Shown in pieces: positions 1 to 8,275 of a stretch of 33,575 nucleotides of DNA. This DNA comes from an uncultured Alphaproteobacteria bacterium. Lineage in GTDB: Bacteria; Pseudomonadota; Alphaproteobacteria; Paracaedibacterales; CAIULA01. The DNA is taken from the NCBI GenBank assembly GCA_903899945.1, contig CAIULA010000037.1, positions 1-33,575 of the forward strand. Reading direction: 5' to 3'. Every line of letters starts with the position of its first letter. Within the stretch, counting starts at the first letter, position 1. A program made the translations under genes and the position numbers. The notes under the pieces were generated by a model. It made no database searches. It was not told the origin of the DNA and worked only from the letters and a program-made list of their open reading frames with translations.

Positions 1-58
1 ATTTTAATTATGAATATATTTCCGTATTTAATTAAAACTTAGAATCAAAGGTTTATTT

Positions 59-658
59 ATGTTAAATTTTATTATTAATTTTACAAGGGTTATATTATTT
101 GTAATTATATCTGTGTCATCGCATGTAAGTATTGCTATGGATGGATCTGATTCTGAAACTGATAGTTCTTTAAAAAGAAAAAGAACATTCAGTAGTGAGG
201 AAGGAAAAACCGATGATTCAGACTTTGATACTCCTCTGGAAAATAAGGCGAAAAGTCTTTCAGATCCACGTATCCAAGCTTTATTAGGGCGCTCCGATTT
301 CACATTTACACCTGCGTATAAGCCCATTCAAAAAATTTCTGCAAATCCTGCTTCGAAAAGGACTGGTAAAGAAAACATAGTTAATGGGTCTGAAGGTGTT
401 CTTAAAGGGGCGTGGTACCGAAAACCAGAAACAGGTAACTGGGTATTAAATTTGGGATCTGTCAAAGGTTATGCGACAATAATACCTGGATCGGTAGTCG
501 AGCTTTTGTTTGGAAGCGCTGAACATAGAGAGACGTTTACGTATCCTTCAGTTTTGATAGCACAACATGAGGCCGAATATATGGCGACTAAAAGAGGTTT
601 TCTTTTTGAGAGAAAAAAAACTTACACTAAGAAGGCACAACTCTTAAAAAGAAGATAA
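59..658 (+). CDS. Secreted orphan protein with basic clusters
   Basis: I do not recognise a family for this 199-residue protein. Residues 1-26 look like a Sec signal peptide: a hydrophobic core followed by a small-residue SIA cleavage site. The predicted mature protein begins with a short acidic stretch (MDGSDSETDS), followed at once by a basic cluster LKRKR (38-42), and ends in a strongly basic tail (FERKKTYTKKAQLLKRR). AAAGG at 47-51, seven bases before the ATG, is a good ribosome binding site. An in-frame ATG at residue 27 would give a cytoplasmic form, but the hydrophobic segment ahead of it argues for the upstream start. A perfect terminator hairpin follows the stop codon at 690-724. Export followed by action outside the cell is inferred from the signal peptide only. 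Confidence 0.65.
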   Translation: MLNFIINFTRVILFVIISVSSHVSIAMDGSDSETDSSLKRKRTFSSEEGKTDDSDFDTPLENKAKSLSDPRIQALLGRSDFTFTPAYKPIQKISANPASKRTGKENIVNGSEGVLKGAWYRKPETGNWVLNLGSVKGYATIIPGSVVELLFGSAEHRETFTYPSVLIAQHEAEYMATKRGFLFERKKTYTKKAQLLKRR

Positions 659-689
659 AAATTAACTTCTCTTTAACCTAAAATCCGTC

Positions 690-724
690 AAAGTAGAGTG
701 TATGAAACACACTCTACTTTTTTT
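690..724 (+). terminator. Rho-independent terminator overlapping the next gene's start codon
   Basis: A perfect 12-bp stem (690-701 pairs with 709-720) encloses a 7-base loop ATGAAAC (702-708). A run of seven T (718-724) overlaps the end of the stem. It lies 31 bp after the stop of the secreted orphan gene and is an ideal intrinsic terminator for it. Unusually, the loop begins with the ATG assigned to the downstream efflux gene, so both signals occupy the same bases. Confidence 0.85.
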
Positions 725-1832
725 AAACAGGCGCTTGATATCTTGGCTAATCTTTGGGATTTTAGCTGTAACTTTTTCTATTTTTTTCTTTAAAAAACAA
801 AATACTATTCAAAAACAATTTTCCCAGGTCACAATTGCAACTGCCATTAAAAAAGCAGTCCCCTTAGAGATCAAGGTCCCTGGCTTAACCCAATCACAAG
901 AAGCTATTCAAATCCGAAGTCGAGTTGATGGAATTATTAAAGAACTTCATTTTTACGAAGGTCAGATTGTTAAGGAAAATGACCTGCTTTTTACCCTTGA
1001 TGATGAATCGATCCAGGCTCAGCTTCGCCAAGCAGAAGCAAATCTTTCCAAAAATATGGCCCTTTTTGAAGACGCTAAGATTGAAGTCAAACGAAATCAA
1101 CCCCTTTTGAAAAAAGGTTTTGTTACAAATTCTGCCTTTGATCAACTACAGGCCAATATGAAAAGCCTAGAAGGGGCGACTAAAGCCGATCAAGCGGCCA
1201 TTGATCTTTTGAAAGTGCAGCTTGGTTACACTAAAATCCACAGTCCCATTACAGGCCTTGTTGGTTTTCGTAAGGTTGTTTTAGGCAATTATGTCAGGAC
1301 TGAGGAAAACACACCTTTAGTTTCCGTGGTTAAAGTTGACCCACTAGAGGCCGTCTTTAATTTACCAGAGCGGTATTTACCTCACCTTTTGAGTCAAGAT
1401 TCAAACAAAATAGGGGTACAACTTTTAACGATGAATGGTGATATGCTTTCTCAAAAAGCAAGCTTTTTTGCCTTTGATAATGAGGTTAAGTCAAATGCGG
1501 GTATTATCCCCATCAAAGTTAAGATTGAAAATCCATTGGTAAATGGAAAGCCGACACTTCTTCCCGGACAATATGTTATTTTAGTCCTTCAGTTAGGAAT
1601 GGAAGAAAATGCTTTGGTTGTCCCATTATCAGCCATTCAAAATGGCCAAAATGGGTCTTATGTGTTTGTTTATAATTCCGAAGATCATATGGTTTACTAT
1701 CGTCCAGTAAAATTAGGCTTAACAACCAATACCGAAGCTATCATTGTAGAAGGCATTAAAGAAAACGAGAAAGTCGTTGCATCGGGACAAATAAGGCTCA
1801 GTGATAAAACCAAAGTAACAGTAATGTCATGA
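702..1832 (+). CDS. RND efflux periplasmic adaptor (membrane-fusion protein)
   Basis: This 376-residue HlyD/AcrA-family adaptor would link an inner-membrane RND pump to an outer-membrane channel in the periplasm. It has a single N-terminal membrane anchor (about residues 12-30). A biotinyl-lipoyl-like half follows (VDGIIKELHFYEGQIVKENDLL), then a coiled-coil hairpin around 105-165, the second lipoyl half (KIHSPITGLVG) and beta-barrel/MP domains to the C terminus. The stop overlaps the pump gene by 4 bp (ATGA), so the two are translationally coupled. The ATG at 702 sits in the loop of a terminator and has no clear Shine-Dalgarno. An in-frame TTG at 735 would still keep the membrane anchor, so the true start is uncertain. 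No outer-membrane TolC-type gene lies nearby. Confidence 0.88.
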   Translation: MKHTLLFLNRRLISWLIFGILAVTFSIFFFKKQNTIQKQFSQVTIATAIKKAVPLEIKVPGLTQSQEAIQIRSRVDGIIKELHFYEGQIVKENDLLFTLDDESIQAQLRQAEANLSKNMALFEDAKIEVKRNQPLLKKGFVTNSAFDQLQANMKSLEGATKADQAAIDLLKVQLGYTKIHSPITGLVGFRKVVLGNYVRTEENTPLVSVVKVDPLEAVFNLPERYLPHLLSQDSNKIGVQLLTMNGDMLSQKASFFAFDNEVKSNAGIIPIKVKIENPLVNGKPTLLPGQYVILVLQLGMEENALVVPLSAIQNGQNGSYVFVYNSEDHMVYYRPVKLGLTTNTEAIIVEGIKENEKVVASGQIRLSDKTKVTVMS

Positions 1833-4800
1833 ATATTTCGCGCATTTTTATCCTAAGACCTGTGATGACAACGCTAATCACGCTATGGGTCGTTATGGCA
1901 GGAATGTTTGGTTTTTGGAATTTACCCATAAGTGCCCTACCTAAAATTGAATTTCCTGTTATCCAGGTCACAGCAAGTCTTCCAGGAGCAAACCCTGTTA
2001 CGATGGCTCAAGCGGTTGCGTTACCCTTAGAACAACAATTTTCTTCAATTCCGGGATTGGAAGCAATGACTTCCACAAGCGCCCAAGGAACAAGCTTGAT
2101 CACCCTTCAGTTTGCGCTTGATGTCAATATTAACGCTGCGGCTCAAGATGTGGGGACGGCAATCTCTACAGCTCAGGTTAACCTGCCCCCTAATATGCCA
2201 AGTCTGCCGACTTATAAAAAAGTAAATCCCGCAGAGCAACCTATTATATTTTTGGCTATTACTTCCCCTACTCTCCCCTTATGGCAAGTGGATCAGTATG
2301 CTCAAAATTATGTGGTTAACAGATTGTCGATGATTCGTAACGTAGCTCAGGTCTCTGTGATTGGTGAGCAAAAATACGCTGTTCGTGTTTATGTTCGCCC
2401 TGAAATTTTAAAATCACGTAACCTTAGCTTGGCGACAATTGCTAATGTCATAGCCCAATCCAACATCAATGCACCGACAGGTCTTTTGCAAGGGCCCGTG
2501 CAAGTACAATCCTTAACGCCAAATTCACAACTTAAAAATGCCGCTGAGTTTGCTCAAATCATGATTCCAGATCACGATGGTCTGCGTCTAAAGGACGTGG
2601 CAGAAGTGGTTGATGATGTCCAAAATACTTATAGTGCAGCGTGGTTTGATAACGAACGGGGTATTATTTTGGCTGTTAGCAGACAGCCTGGATCCAATAC
2701 ACTAGAAGTTGCTGAAAGCATCAAAAGTATTTTACCAGCTTTAGAAAAACAACTGCCTGAAAGTATCAAAATGACGATGCTGCTTGATCGTTCCGAACCA
2801 ATCCAAGCGTCTGTCAATGACGTCGAATTTACTTGTATTTTGACAATTGTCTTGGTTGTTTTGGTAATTTTCTTATTTCTTCGCAATGCTCAGGCCACTC
2901 TTATTCCAACGGTGACGTTGCCTATATCCATGATTGCAACCTTTGCTCTAATGTCAGCTTTTGGCTTTAGCCTGAATAACTTAACGCTTTTGGCGTTAAC
3001 ATTAGCAACGGGTTTCATTATTGATGACGCGATCGTTGTTCTTGAAAATATTGCGCGTTACCGAGAACAAGGTCTTTCTTCCCTGGAAGCAACCCTTAAG
3101 GGAACTGAAGAAATTGGATTTACAGTGATTTCGATGACATTATCACTGGTTGCTGTTTTTATACCGATTCTGTTTATGCCCGGCATTGTTGGGCGCTTGC
3201 TGTTTGAATTTTCATTTACCCTGATTATCGTTATTTTAATGTCTGGAATTGTTTCCTTAACTCTAACACCAATGATGTGCCGTTATTTGATGAAAACATC
3301 TCACGAAGAATCTGAAAATAATTTTTATAAATTCCTTCGCATTTCTTTTGAACGTCTTGAATTTGCTTATAAAAATAGCTTGCAGTGGGTTATGAAGCGT
3401 CAAACCCTGATTTTAGCTGGAACAGGCATTATTTTTATAATCAACGTGGCCTTTTATGTGGCGATTCCTAAGGGGTTTTTTCCGAATGAGGATACAGGAC
3501 TTATTTATGGAGTTACTGACGTGGCCCCTGAAGTCTCCTTTGATGCGATGGCAGTGGCACAAAAAAAGTTGATGGAGATCATTAATAATCAGCCAGAAGT
3601 TGAGAATTATAATGCATCTATTGGTGCATCATCGACAACGGTTGCTCAAAACGAAGGGCGGATTTTCTTAAAATTAAAATCAGTTGAAAGCGGAAGAAAA
3701 TCGATTGAGAAAGTGATGGATGATCTTCGGGAGAAATTTAGCAAAGTTCCTGATGTTACTGTTTCGCTTCAGGCCATTCAAAATCTTCGCGTGGGGGGTA
3801 CCCTTTCTAAAAGCCAATATCAATACACCATTCAAGTGCAAAACCTAGAGGATTTAAGTTCAATCTCTTCAAGATTTGTTGACACGTTGAGCAAAACACC
3901 AGGCTTTTTAGATGTGAACAGTGATTTGCAGATTAATAGTTTACAGGTGAATGTGAAAATCGATCGTGATAGGGCGAGTTATTTTGGCATTACGGTCAAA
4001 GACATAACGGATACCCTGTATTCGGCATTCGGTGATCGTCAAGTTTCAACAATTTATACTGATATTGACACCTATCAAGTAATTTTAGCTGTGCATAAAC
4101 CAGAAGCTCAGTCCTTAAGCGATCTAGATCAAATTTATGTTCCCAATAATAAAGGGGAACTTATCCCCCTTAGTTCTTTTGCAATCATGGAGCGAGTCAA
4201 TGCCCCTTTGACGGTCAATCATCTCAATCGATTTTCAGCTGCGACTGTTTCTTTTAACCTGAGTCCGAGTATGAGTCTGGGGCAGGCAATTGATCACATC
4301 AGACATCTTGAGACTGAGTTCAATTTGCCCCCAACTGTTTCAACAAGCTTTCAAGGGGCTGCCCTCGCCTTTCAGCAATCACAAGGCGGTCAGGTTTGGT
4401 TATTGCTAGCTGCTATTATGACCATTTATATTATTTTAGGAATTTTATATGAAAGCTATATCCATCCTGTCACCATTTTAACGGGTCTGCCCAGTGCTGG
4501 ACTGGGTGCTTTGATTGCCTTGATGTTGTTGGGATTCAATTTGGATGTCATTGGCATTATCGGAATTATTTTGTTGATGGGGATTGTTAAGAAAAACGCA
4601 ATCATGATGATTGACTATGCCTTAACTCAGCAACGGGAAAATAATCTATCCCCGCAAGATGCCATTATTGAAGCTTGCCAAAGACGATTCCGCCCAATTA
4701 TGATGACAACCTTTGCGGCAATTATGGGCGCTGTTCCGATTGCGGTCGGAATGGGCGCAGGCGCTGAACTTCGCCGTCCGCTTGGTATTTGTATTATCGG

Positions 4801-4888
4801 TGGTCTTTTATTATCCCAATGGTTGACCCTATACATAACCCCAGTTTTTTACATCTGGATGGAGAAAAAGTTTGGTAAAGCTTCTTGA
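1829..4888 (+). CDS. RND multidrug efflux pump, inner-membrane subunit (HAE1/AcrB family)
   Basis: A full-length 1019-residue proton-driven RND permease of the AcrB/MdtC type. The layout is the family's usual one: a first membrane helix near residues 10-32, a large periplasmic porter domain, five to six helices around 330-500, a second periplasmic domain and a C-terminal helix bundle. The proton-relay aspartates are visible as the DD pair in FIIDDAIVV (about 399-400), and the partner lysine as GIVKKNA (about 921-922). It overlaps the adaptor gene by 4 bp and forms an operon with it. Substrates cannot be predicted from sequence. The outer-membrane component must be encoded elsewhere. Confidence 0.93.
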   Translation: MNISRIFILRPVMTTLITLWVVMAGMFGFWNLPISALPKIEFPVIQVTASLPGANPVTMAQAVALPLEQQFSSIPGLEAMTSTSAQGTSLITLQFALDVNINAAAQDVGTAISTAQVNLPPNMPSLPTYKKVNPAEQPIIFLAITSPTLPLWQVDQYAQNYVVNRLSMIRNVAQVSVIGEQKYAVRVYVRPEILKSRNLSLATIANVIAQSNINAPTGLLQGPVQVQSLTPNSQLKNAAEFAQIMIPDHDGLRLKDVAEVVDDVQNTYSAAWFDNERGIILAVSRQPGSNTLEVAESIKSILPALEKQLPESIKMTMLLDRSEPIQASVNDVEFTCILTIVLVVLVIFLFLRNAQATLIPTVTLPISMIATFALMSAFGFSLNNLTLLALTLATGFIIDDAIVVLENIARYREQGLSSLEATLKGTEEIGFTVISMTLSLVAVFIPILFMPGIVGRLLFEFSFTLIIVILMSGIVSLTLTPMMCRYLMKTSHEESENNFYKFLRISFERLEFAYKNSLQWVMKRQTLILAGTGIIFIINVAFYVAIPKGFFPNEDTGLIYGVTDVAPEVSFDAMAVAQKKLMEIINNQPEVENYNASIGASSTTVAQNEGRIFLKLKSVESGRKSIEKVMDDLREKFSKVPDVTVSLQAIQNLRVGGTLSKSQYQYTIQVQNLEDLSSISSRFVDTLSKTPGFLDVNSDLQINSLQVNVKIDRDRASYFGITVKDITDTLYSAFGDRQVSTIYTDIDTYQVILAVHKPEAQSLSDLDQIYVPNNKGELIPLSSFAIMERVNAPLTVNHLNRFSAATVSFNLSPSMSLGQAIDHIRHLETEFNLPPTVSTSFQGAALAFQQSQGGQVWLLLAAIMTIYIILGILYESYIHPVTILTGLPSAGLGALIALMLLGFNLDVIGIIGIILLMGIVKKNAIMMIDYALTQQRENNLSPQDAIIEACQRRFRPIMMTTFAAIMGAVPIAVGMGAGAELRRPLGICIIGGLLLSQWLTLYITPVFYIWMEKKFGKAS

Positions 4889-4929
4889 GATCTGTCATCT
4901 TTTAGACAAATCCTCAAAAGGTAATACAT

Positions 4930-5649
4930 ATGGTTCATTCATCTGAGATTTTTTCATGGGCACAGAATTGCTTAGAAGATTTTGGTTGCCAAGAATATAG
5001 TCGCCCGCAGATGATTCGAAGCGTTCCATGGTCAACTGTTCATTGCTTTGAAACGTCAAAAGGTCGGATTTTTTTAAAATCTATGGCATCGCCTTTTGCA
5101 ATTGAACCTGCTTTGCTCAGGTTTTTATTTGAAAACATAACTCAAAATATTCCTTTTGTAATTGCGGTAAATTACGAACTTCGATGCTTTCTGATGAAAG
5201 ATGCCGGTGTTTGCCTTAGGAACATCTTAAAAGAAAAATTTGATGTAAGATATTTTGGTGAAATTTTTGAAACGTATGCAGATATTCAGATTGCGTGCAT
5301 TCCATACGTGGATAAATTAATTGAAATGGGAGTTAATGATTGGAGGCTTAAAAACCTGCCAACTTTGTACCAGAATTTTATGAATCAAGAGTCTTTATTA
5401 AAAGCGGATGGCATGCTTGTATCTGAAATTGAAGTTCTTAAAAAATTTGTGCCTAGATTTCAGTCTTTGTGCGAGAAGCTATCCAATTTCTCCATTCCAG
5501 AAACCCTAGAACATGGCGATTTCCACGACAATAATGTTCTTATAAAGGATAGCCTGATTACTGTTAACGATTGGGGGGATGCTAGCATTTCTCATCCTTT
5601 TTTTCTTTTGTCTCTTTTTTTAATAGTGCCCAGCGACATCATAATGTGA
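4930..5649 (+). CDS. APH/choline-kinase-like phosphotransferase, N-terminal and catalytic part
   Basis: This 239-residue frame holds the ATP-binding and catalytic part of an aminoglycoside phosphotransferase/choline-kinase-fold enzyme. The Brenner motif HGDFHDNN (195-202, catalytic Asp197) and the Mg-binding NDWGD (213-217, Asp214) are both intact. After SHPFFLLSLFL the frame runs into an unrelated-looking tail (IVPSDIIM) and stops. The expected C-terminal helical lobe continues in the -1 frame (N-S-A-Q-R-H-H and onward to 5885). The change can occur at T TTT TTA (5616-5622), aligned to the reading frame. A slip there gives a 318-residue protein, a normal length for the family. It is therefore either a 1-base deletion in a T7 run or a frameshift-expressed gene. 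The substrate is unknown. It follows the RND pump by 41 bp. Confidence 0.75.
   Translation: MVHSSEIFSWAQNCLEDFGCQEYSRPQMIRSVPWSTVHCFETSKGRIFLKSMASPFAIEPALLRFLFENITQNIPFVIAVNYELRCFLMKDAGVCLRNILKEKFDVRYFGEIFETYADIQIACIPYVDKLIEMGVNDWRLKNLPTLYQNFMNQESLLKADGMLVSEIEVLKKFVPRFQSLCEKLSNFSIPETLEHGDFHDNNVLIKDSLITVNDWGDASISHPFFLLSLFLIVPSDIIM
5616..5622 (+). other. Candidate -1 ribosomal slippery heptamer T TTT TTA
   Basis: The seven bases T|TTT|TTA lie in the zero frame of the upstream kinase ORF as codons TTT (5617-5619) and TTA (5620-5622). They match the X XXY YYZ pattern of tandem -1 slippage; the same heptamer is used by HIV-1 gag-pol. Slipping back one base makes the next codon AAT (5622-5624), which enters the frame encoding the missing C-terminal lobe. 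I see no convincing downstream stimulatory structure. A plain deletion in the T run gives the same picture. Confidence 0.45.
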
Positions 5650-5885
5650 ATGATAGTCATAGTGTCTATAAAGACTCACAATGGATATTTTTGGATAAGT
5701 GGAAAGATTATGGAGACGAACAAATATTAATAAGTGCATTGGAGTTGGCAAAAATAATAAGATATTTTGTTTTTGCGTTGAGTTTTTCTAGGATTAAATT
5801 ATGTCCACATATTGAACAGTGTCCCGAATTCAATGGTTATATTGCAGCTGCCTTGCGTGATCTTATAAAAGAGATTATTGATTAG
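5646..5885 (+). pseudogene. C-terminal lobe of the APH-like phosphotransferase, in the -1 frame
   Basis: This 79-residue frame (GTG at 5646, which overlaps the upstream TGA) is not an independent gene as far as I can see. Read backwards, the same frame stays open to 5622, and the residues there (N-S-A-Q-R-H-H-N-V-N-D-S-H) continue naturally from the upstream SHPFF...LF segment. The stretch FLDKWKDYGDEQ and the alpha-helical remainder look like the C-terminal lobe of APH-type kinases. Separate translation from the overlapping GTG by termination-reinitiation is a second possibility. Alternatives are a recent 1-base loss in the T7 run, programmed -1 frameshifting, or an assembly error at the homopolymer. 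Confidence 0.6.
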
Positions 5886-5916
5886 GAACACTTACAGGAA
5901 TCTTCGTTTGAAAAAA

Positions 5917-6630
5917 ATGTCTCTCCTTCCCTTGCCTCTTATTTTTGGCACGCTAGTAAAACGCTATAAACGGTTTTTTGCAGATATCGTCTTGGATGAT
6001 GGTACAGAAATTACAGCGCACTGTCCCAATCCAGGCGCGATGCTTGGGGTATTGAACTCTGGGAATAAGGTGGCGGTAACAAAAAGCGATAATCCTGCTA
6101 GAAAATTGGGTTATACGTGGCAATATGTCGAGGCAGAGGGAACATGGGTTGGGGTTAATACGCATCTGACAAATGAAATTGTAGCTGATGCTTTGACTAA
6201 AAAAATAATTCCTGAATTGAGTGATTATACATCCATTACTAGAGAGGTCAAATACGGTATCAATTCGCGTATTGATTTTTTATTGAGTAAAGAAGCCTTA
6301 CCACCCTGTTATCTAGAGGTTAAAAACGTTCATTTAAAACGGGGCGGAGTTGCCCAATTTCCCGATTGTGTTACACTCAGAGGCGCTAAGCATATGACAG
6401 AGCTAGCTGCAATAAAGCAACAAGGTGCAAGATGCGTAGTTCTGTATTTGGTCCAACGAATGGATTGCACTGAGTTTTCCATTGCTGATGACATAGATCC
6501 CACCTACGCTAAGGCAGCAAGTTTGGCAAAAGAAAGCGGTGTTGAAATGCTGGTTTATGCTTGCGAAGTGCCTATCTGTAATGATTTAGCTACGGCGCCA
6601 ATAATGAGTCAAATGAATATTCTTATTTAA
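5917..6630 (+). CDS. sfsA: SfsA family protein (sugar fermentation stimulation homologue)
   Basis: This is a clear SfsA homologue of about 237 residues, the family's usual length. Near the N terminus are the OB-like segment KRYKRFFADIVLDDG and HCPNPGAM. The C-terminal nuclease-like core has SRIDFLLS, the acidic-lysine element YLEVKNVHL, FPDCVTLRGAKHM and VLYLVQRMD. In restriction-enzyme-fold proteins this E-x-K arrangement suggests DNA-binding or nuclease activity; the cellular role is poorly defined. I prefer the ATG at 5917 (M-S-L-L-P-L-P) because family members begin just before the PLPLIFG-like segment. The longer reading from TTG at 5878 would overlap the preceding frame. The gene is tail-to-tail with parB, 27 bp apart, with only an AT-only hairpin between them. 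Confidence 0.88.
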   Translation: MSLLPLPLIFGTLVKRYKRFFADIVLDDGTEITAHCPNPGAMLGVLNSGNKVAVTKSDNPARKLGYTWQYVEAEGTWVGVNTHLTNEIVADALTKKIIPELSDYTSITREVKYGINSRIDFLLSKEALPPCYLEVKNVHLKRGGVAQFPDCVTLRGAKHMTELAAIKQQGARCVVLYLVQRMDCTEFSIADDIDPTYAKAASLAKESGVEMLVYACEVPICNDLATAPIMSQMNILI

Positions 6631-6657
6631 AAATAAGTAAAAATAATTAAAATTAAA

Positions 6658-7500
6658 TTAATTCTGCAGTTTATTCATTAGATCATCAAGCTGTTCAAAT
6701 TGTTGAAAATAAAGAGTAAGCATGCCCCCATTTCTGTTAATTTGAAGTTTTGTTTTCATTCCAACTGCTTCGCCAATCCGATCTGCTAAGGCTTGGGCGT
6801 CTGGATCAATGATTGGTTGCCCCATCATGCTTGGGGTTTTGTACTTTTTAACTAAGTGTTCTGCAGCACGAACACTGAGTCTTTCATTCACAATACGTTT
6901 AGCAAGTTCTTCTATATTGTTTGAATTTAGGATGCTACGTGCGTGACCTGCTGATAATTTCCCTGCACGAAGCAAATTTTTAACTTCTTCGGGTAGTTGC
7001 ATAAGTCTGAGCATGTTGGCAACATAACTGCGGCTTTTGCTGATGGAAAATGCAATTTCTTCTTGGGTTTTTTGGTGTTCAACCAATAACTTATGAAGAG
7101 ATTCAGCCTCTTCCATTGGATTTAGATCGTCGCGTTGTAAATTTTCAATAAGACCTAATTCAAGGGCTTCACGGTCATTACAAGTAACGATCACAACGGG
7201 AATGTCAGCAAGTCCAGCTTCTTTAGCAGCTCTCCAACGTCTTTCACCGGCGATAATTTCATAAAAACCTGATTCAATTTCACGAACCAAAAGCGGTTGA
7301 AGGATTCCCTTTTGCCTTACAGATTCAACCAATGTTTGCATTTTTTCTTCATTAAAATAATGCCTTGGCTGCATCTTGCCTGGCTTTAATGAATTGACTG
7401 AAATTTCGTTGCTGCTTTTTTGAAGGTTATTTTCTGCTACATAATCGTCCATATCTCCCAATAGGGCTGATAAACCACGACCAAGAGTTTTATTACTCAT
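6658..7500 (-). CDS. parB: Chromosome partitioning protein ParB
   Basis: ParB (280 residues, normal length) is the CTP-dependent DNA clamp that loads at parS and spreads to organise the origin region. The CTP-binding box GERRWRA sits at about residues 85-91, followed by ENLQRDDLNPMEEA. A helix-turn-helix follows (ISKSRSYVANMLRLMQLP, about 153-170). The C-terminal dimerisation domain carries a basic linker and ends in a leucine-rich helix. Its ATG overlaps the end of parA by 8 bp, so translation is coupled. Two parS sites lie upstream within rsmG, at 8421-8436 and 8829-8844. Confidence 0.96.
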   Translation of the reverse strand: MSNKTLGRGLSALLGDMDDYVAENNLQKSSNEISVNSLKPGKMQPRHYFNEEKMQTLVESVRQKGILQPLLVREIESGFYEIIAGERRWRAAKEAGLADIPVVIVTCNDREALELGLIENLQRDDLNPMEEAESLHKLLVEHQKTQEEIAFSISKSRSYVANMLRLMQLPEEVKNLLRAGKLSAGHARSILNSNNIEELAKRIVNERLSVRAAEHLVKKYKTPSMMGQPIIDPDAQALADRIGEAVGMKTKLQINRNGGMLTLYFQQFEQLDDLMNKLQN

Positions 7501-8275
7501 TTGTTTTCTTTCCTTTTTCTTTTAGAAGTATTTCTTTAGCAAGTTCCATATAAGCTTGTGATCCAAGACAGTTAACGTCATATAAAAGAACGGGTTTGCC
7601 GTGTGAAGGCGCTTCGGAAACACGTATGTTACGTGGGATAACGGTTTTGAAAACCTTATCTTTTAAATGAAGTCTTACATCTGTTGCAACTTGAGAACAA
7701 AGAGAACTGCGTCTATCGAACATAGTTAAAACAACACCAAAGAGCTTTAGTTTTTGATTGAAATTTTTCTTAATTTTTTGAATCGAGCTTAAAAGATAGC
7801 TAAGGCCTTCGAGAGCATAATATTCGCATTGAAGAGGAATGATAACCGAATCAGCAGCAACCATTGCATTTAATGTTAGTAAACCCATAGATGGTGGGCA
7901 ATCAATAACAATATAATCGAACATAGGTCTGTATGGTTCAATTAAGTTTTTAAAAATATATTCGCGCTCTGACATATTAACCAATTCAATTTCAGCGCCA
8001 ACAAGTTGAATACCTGCTGGAATAACAGCCAAACCAGGTATTGGGCTTTTTATTAATACTTCACCCACTGTGCATTGACCAATTAAAAGATGGTACGTTG
8101 ATAAAAGTTTATTTTTTTTAAAAACCCCTACGCCAGTCGAAGCATTTCCTTGGGGGTCAAAATCAATAAGGAGAACTTTTCTATCAACTGCAGCTAATGC
8201 AGTTGCAATATTTACGGAAGTTGTTGTTTTACCCACACCACCTTTTTGATTGGCAACGACAATAATTTCAGCCAT
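7493..8275 (-). CDS. parA: Chromosome partitioning ATPase ParA (Soj)
   Basis: This 260-residue ParA/MinD-type ATPase has a deviant Walker A, KGGVGKTTT (11-19), with the signature lysine. It also has a Walker A' region DFDPQGNASTG and a Walker B-like IVIDCPPSMGLLTLNA. It lacks an N-terminal DNA-binding extension, so it is a chromosomal Soj-type rather than a P1-type ParA. It would act on the nucleoid with ParB to segregate replicated origins. It overlaps rsmG upstream and parB downstream by 8 bp each, so the three genes form a tightly coupled operon. Confidence 0.96.
   Translation of the reverse strand: MAEIIVVANQKGGVGKTTTSVNIATALAAVDRKVLLIDFDPQGNASTGVGVFKKNKLLSTYHLLIGQCTVGEVLIKSPIPGLAVIPAGIQLVGAEIELVNMSEREYIFKNLIEPYRPMFDYIVIDCPPSMGLLTLNAMVAADSVIIPLQCEYYALEGLSYLLSSIQKIKKNFNQKLKLFGVVLTMFDRRSSLCSQVATDVRLHLKDKVFKTVIPRNIRVSEAPSHGKPVLLYDVNCLGSQAYMELAKEILLKEKGKKTNE

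Noticed and set aside
6622-6637. AT-only hairpin between sfsA and parB as a bidirectional terminator
   Set aside because: The stem has only A-T pairs apart from one closing C-G, overlaps the sfsA stop codon, and has no proper T tract on either strand.
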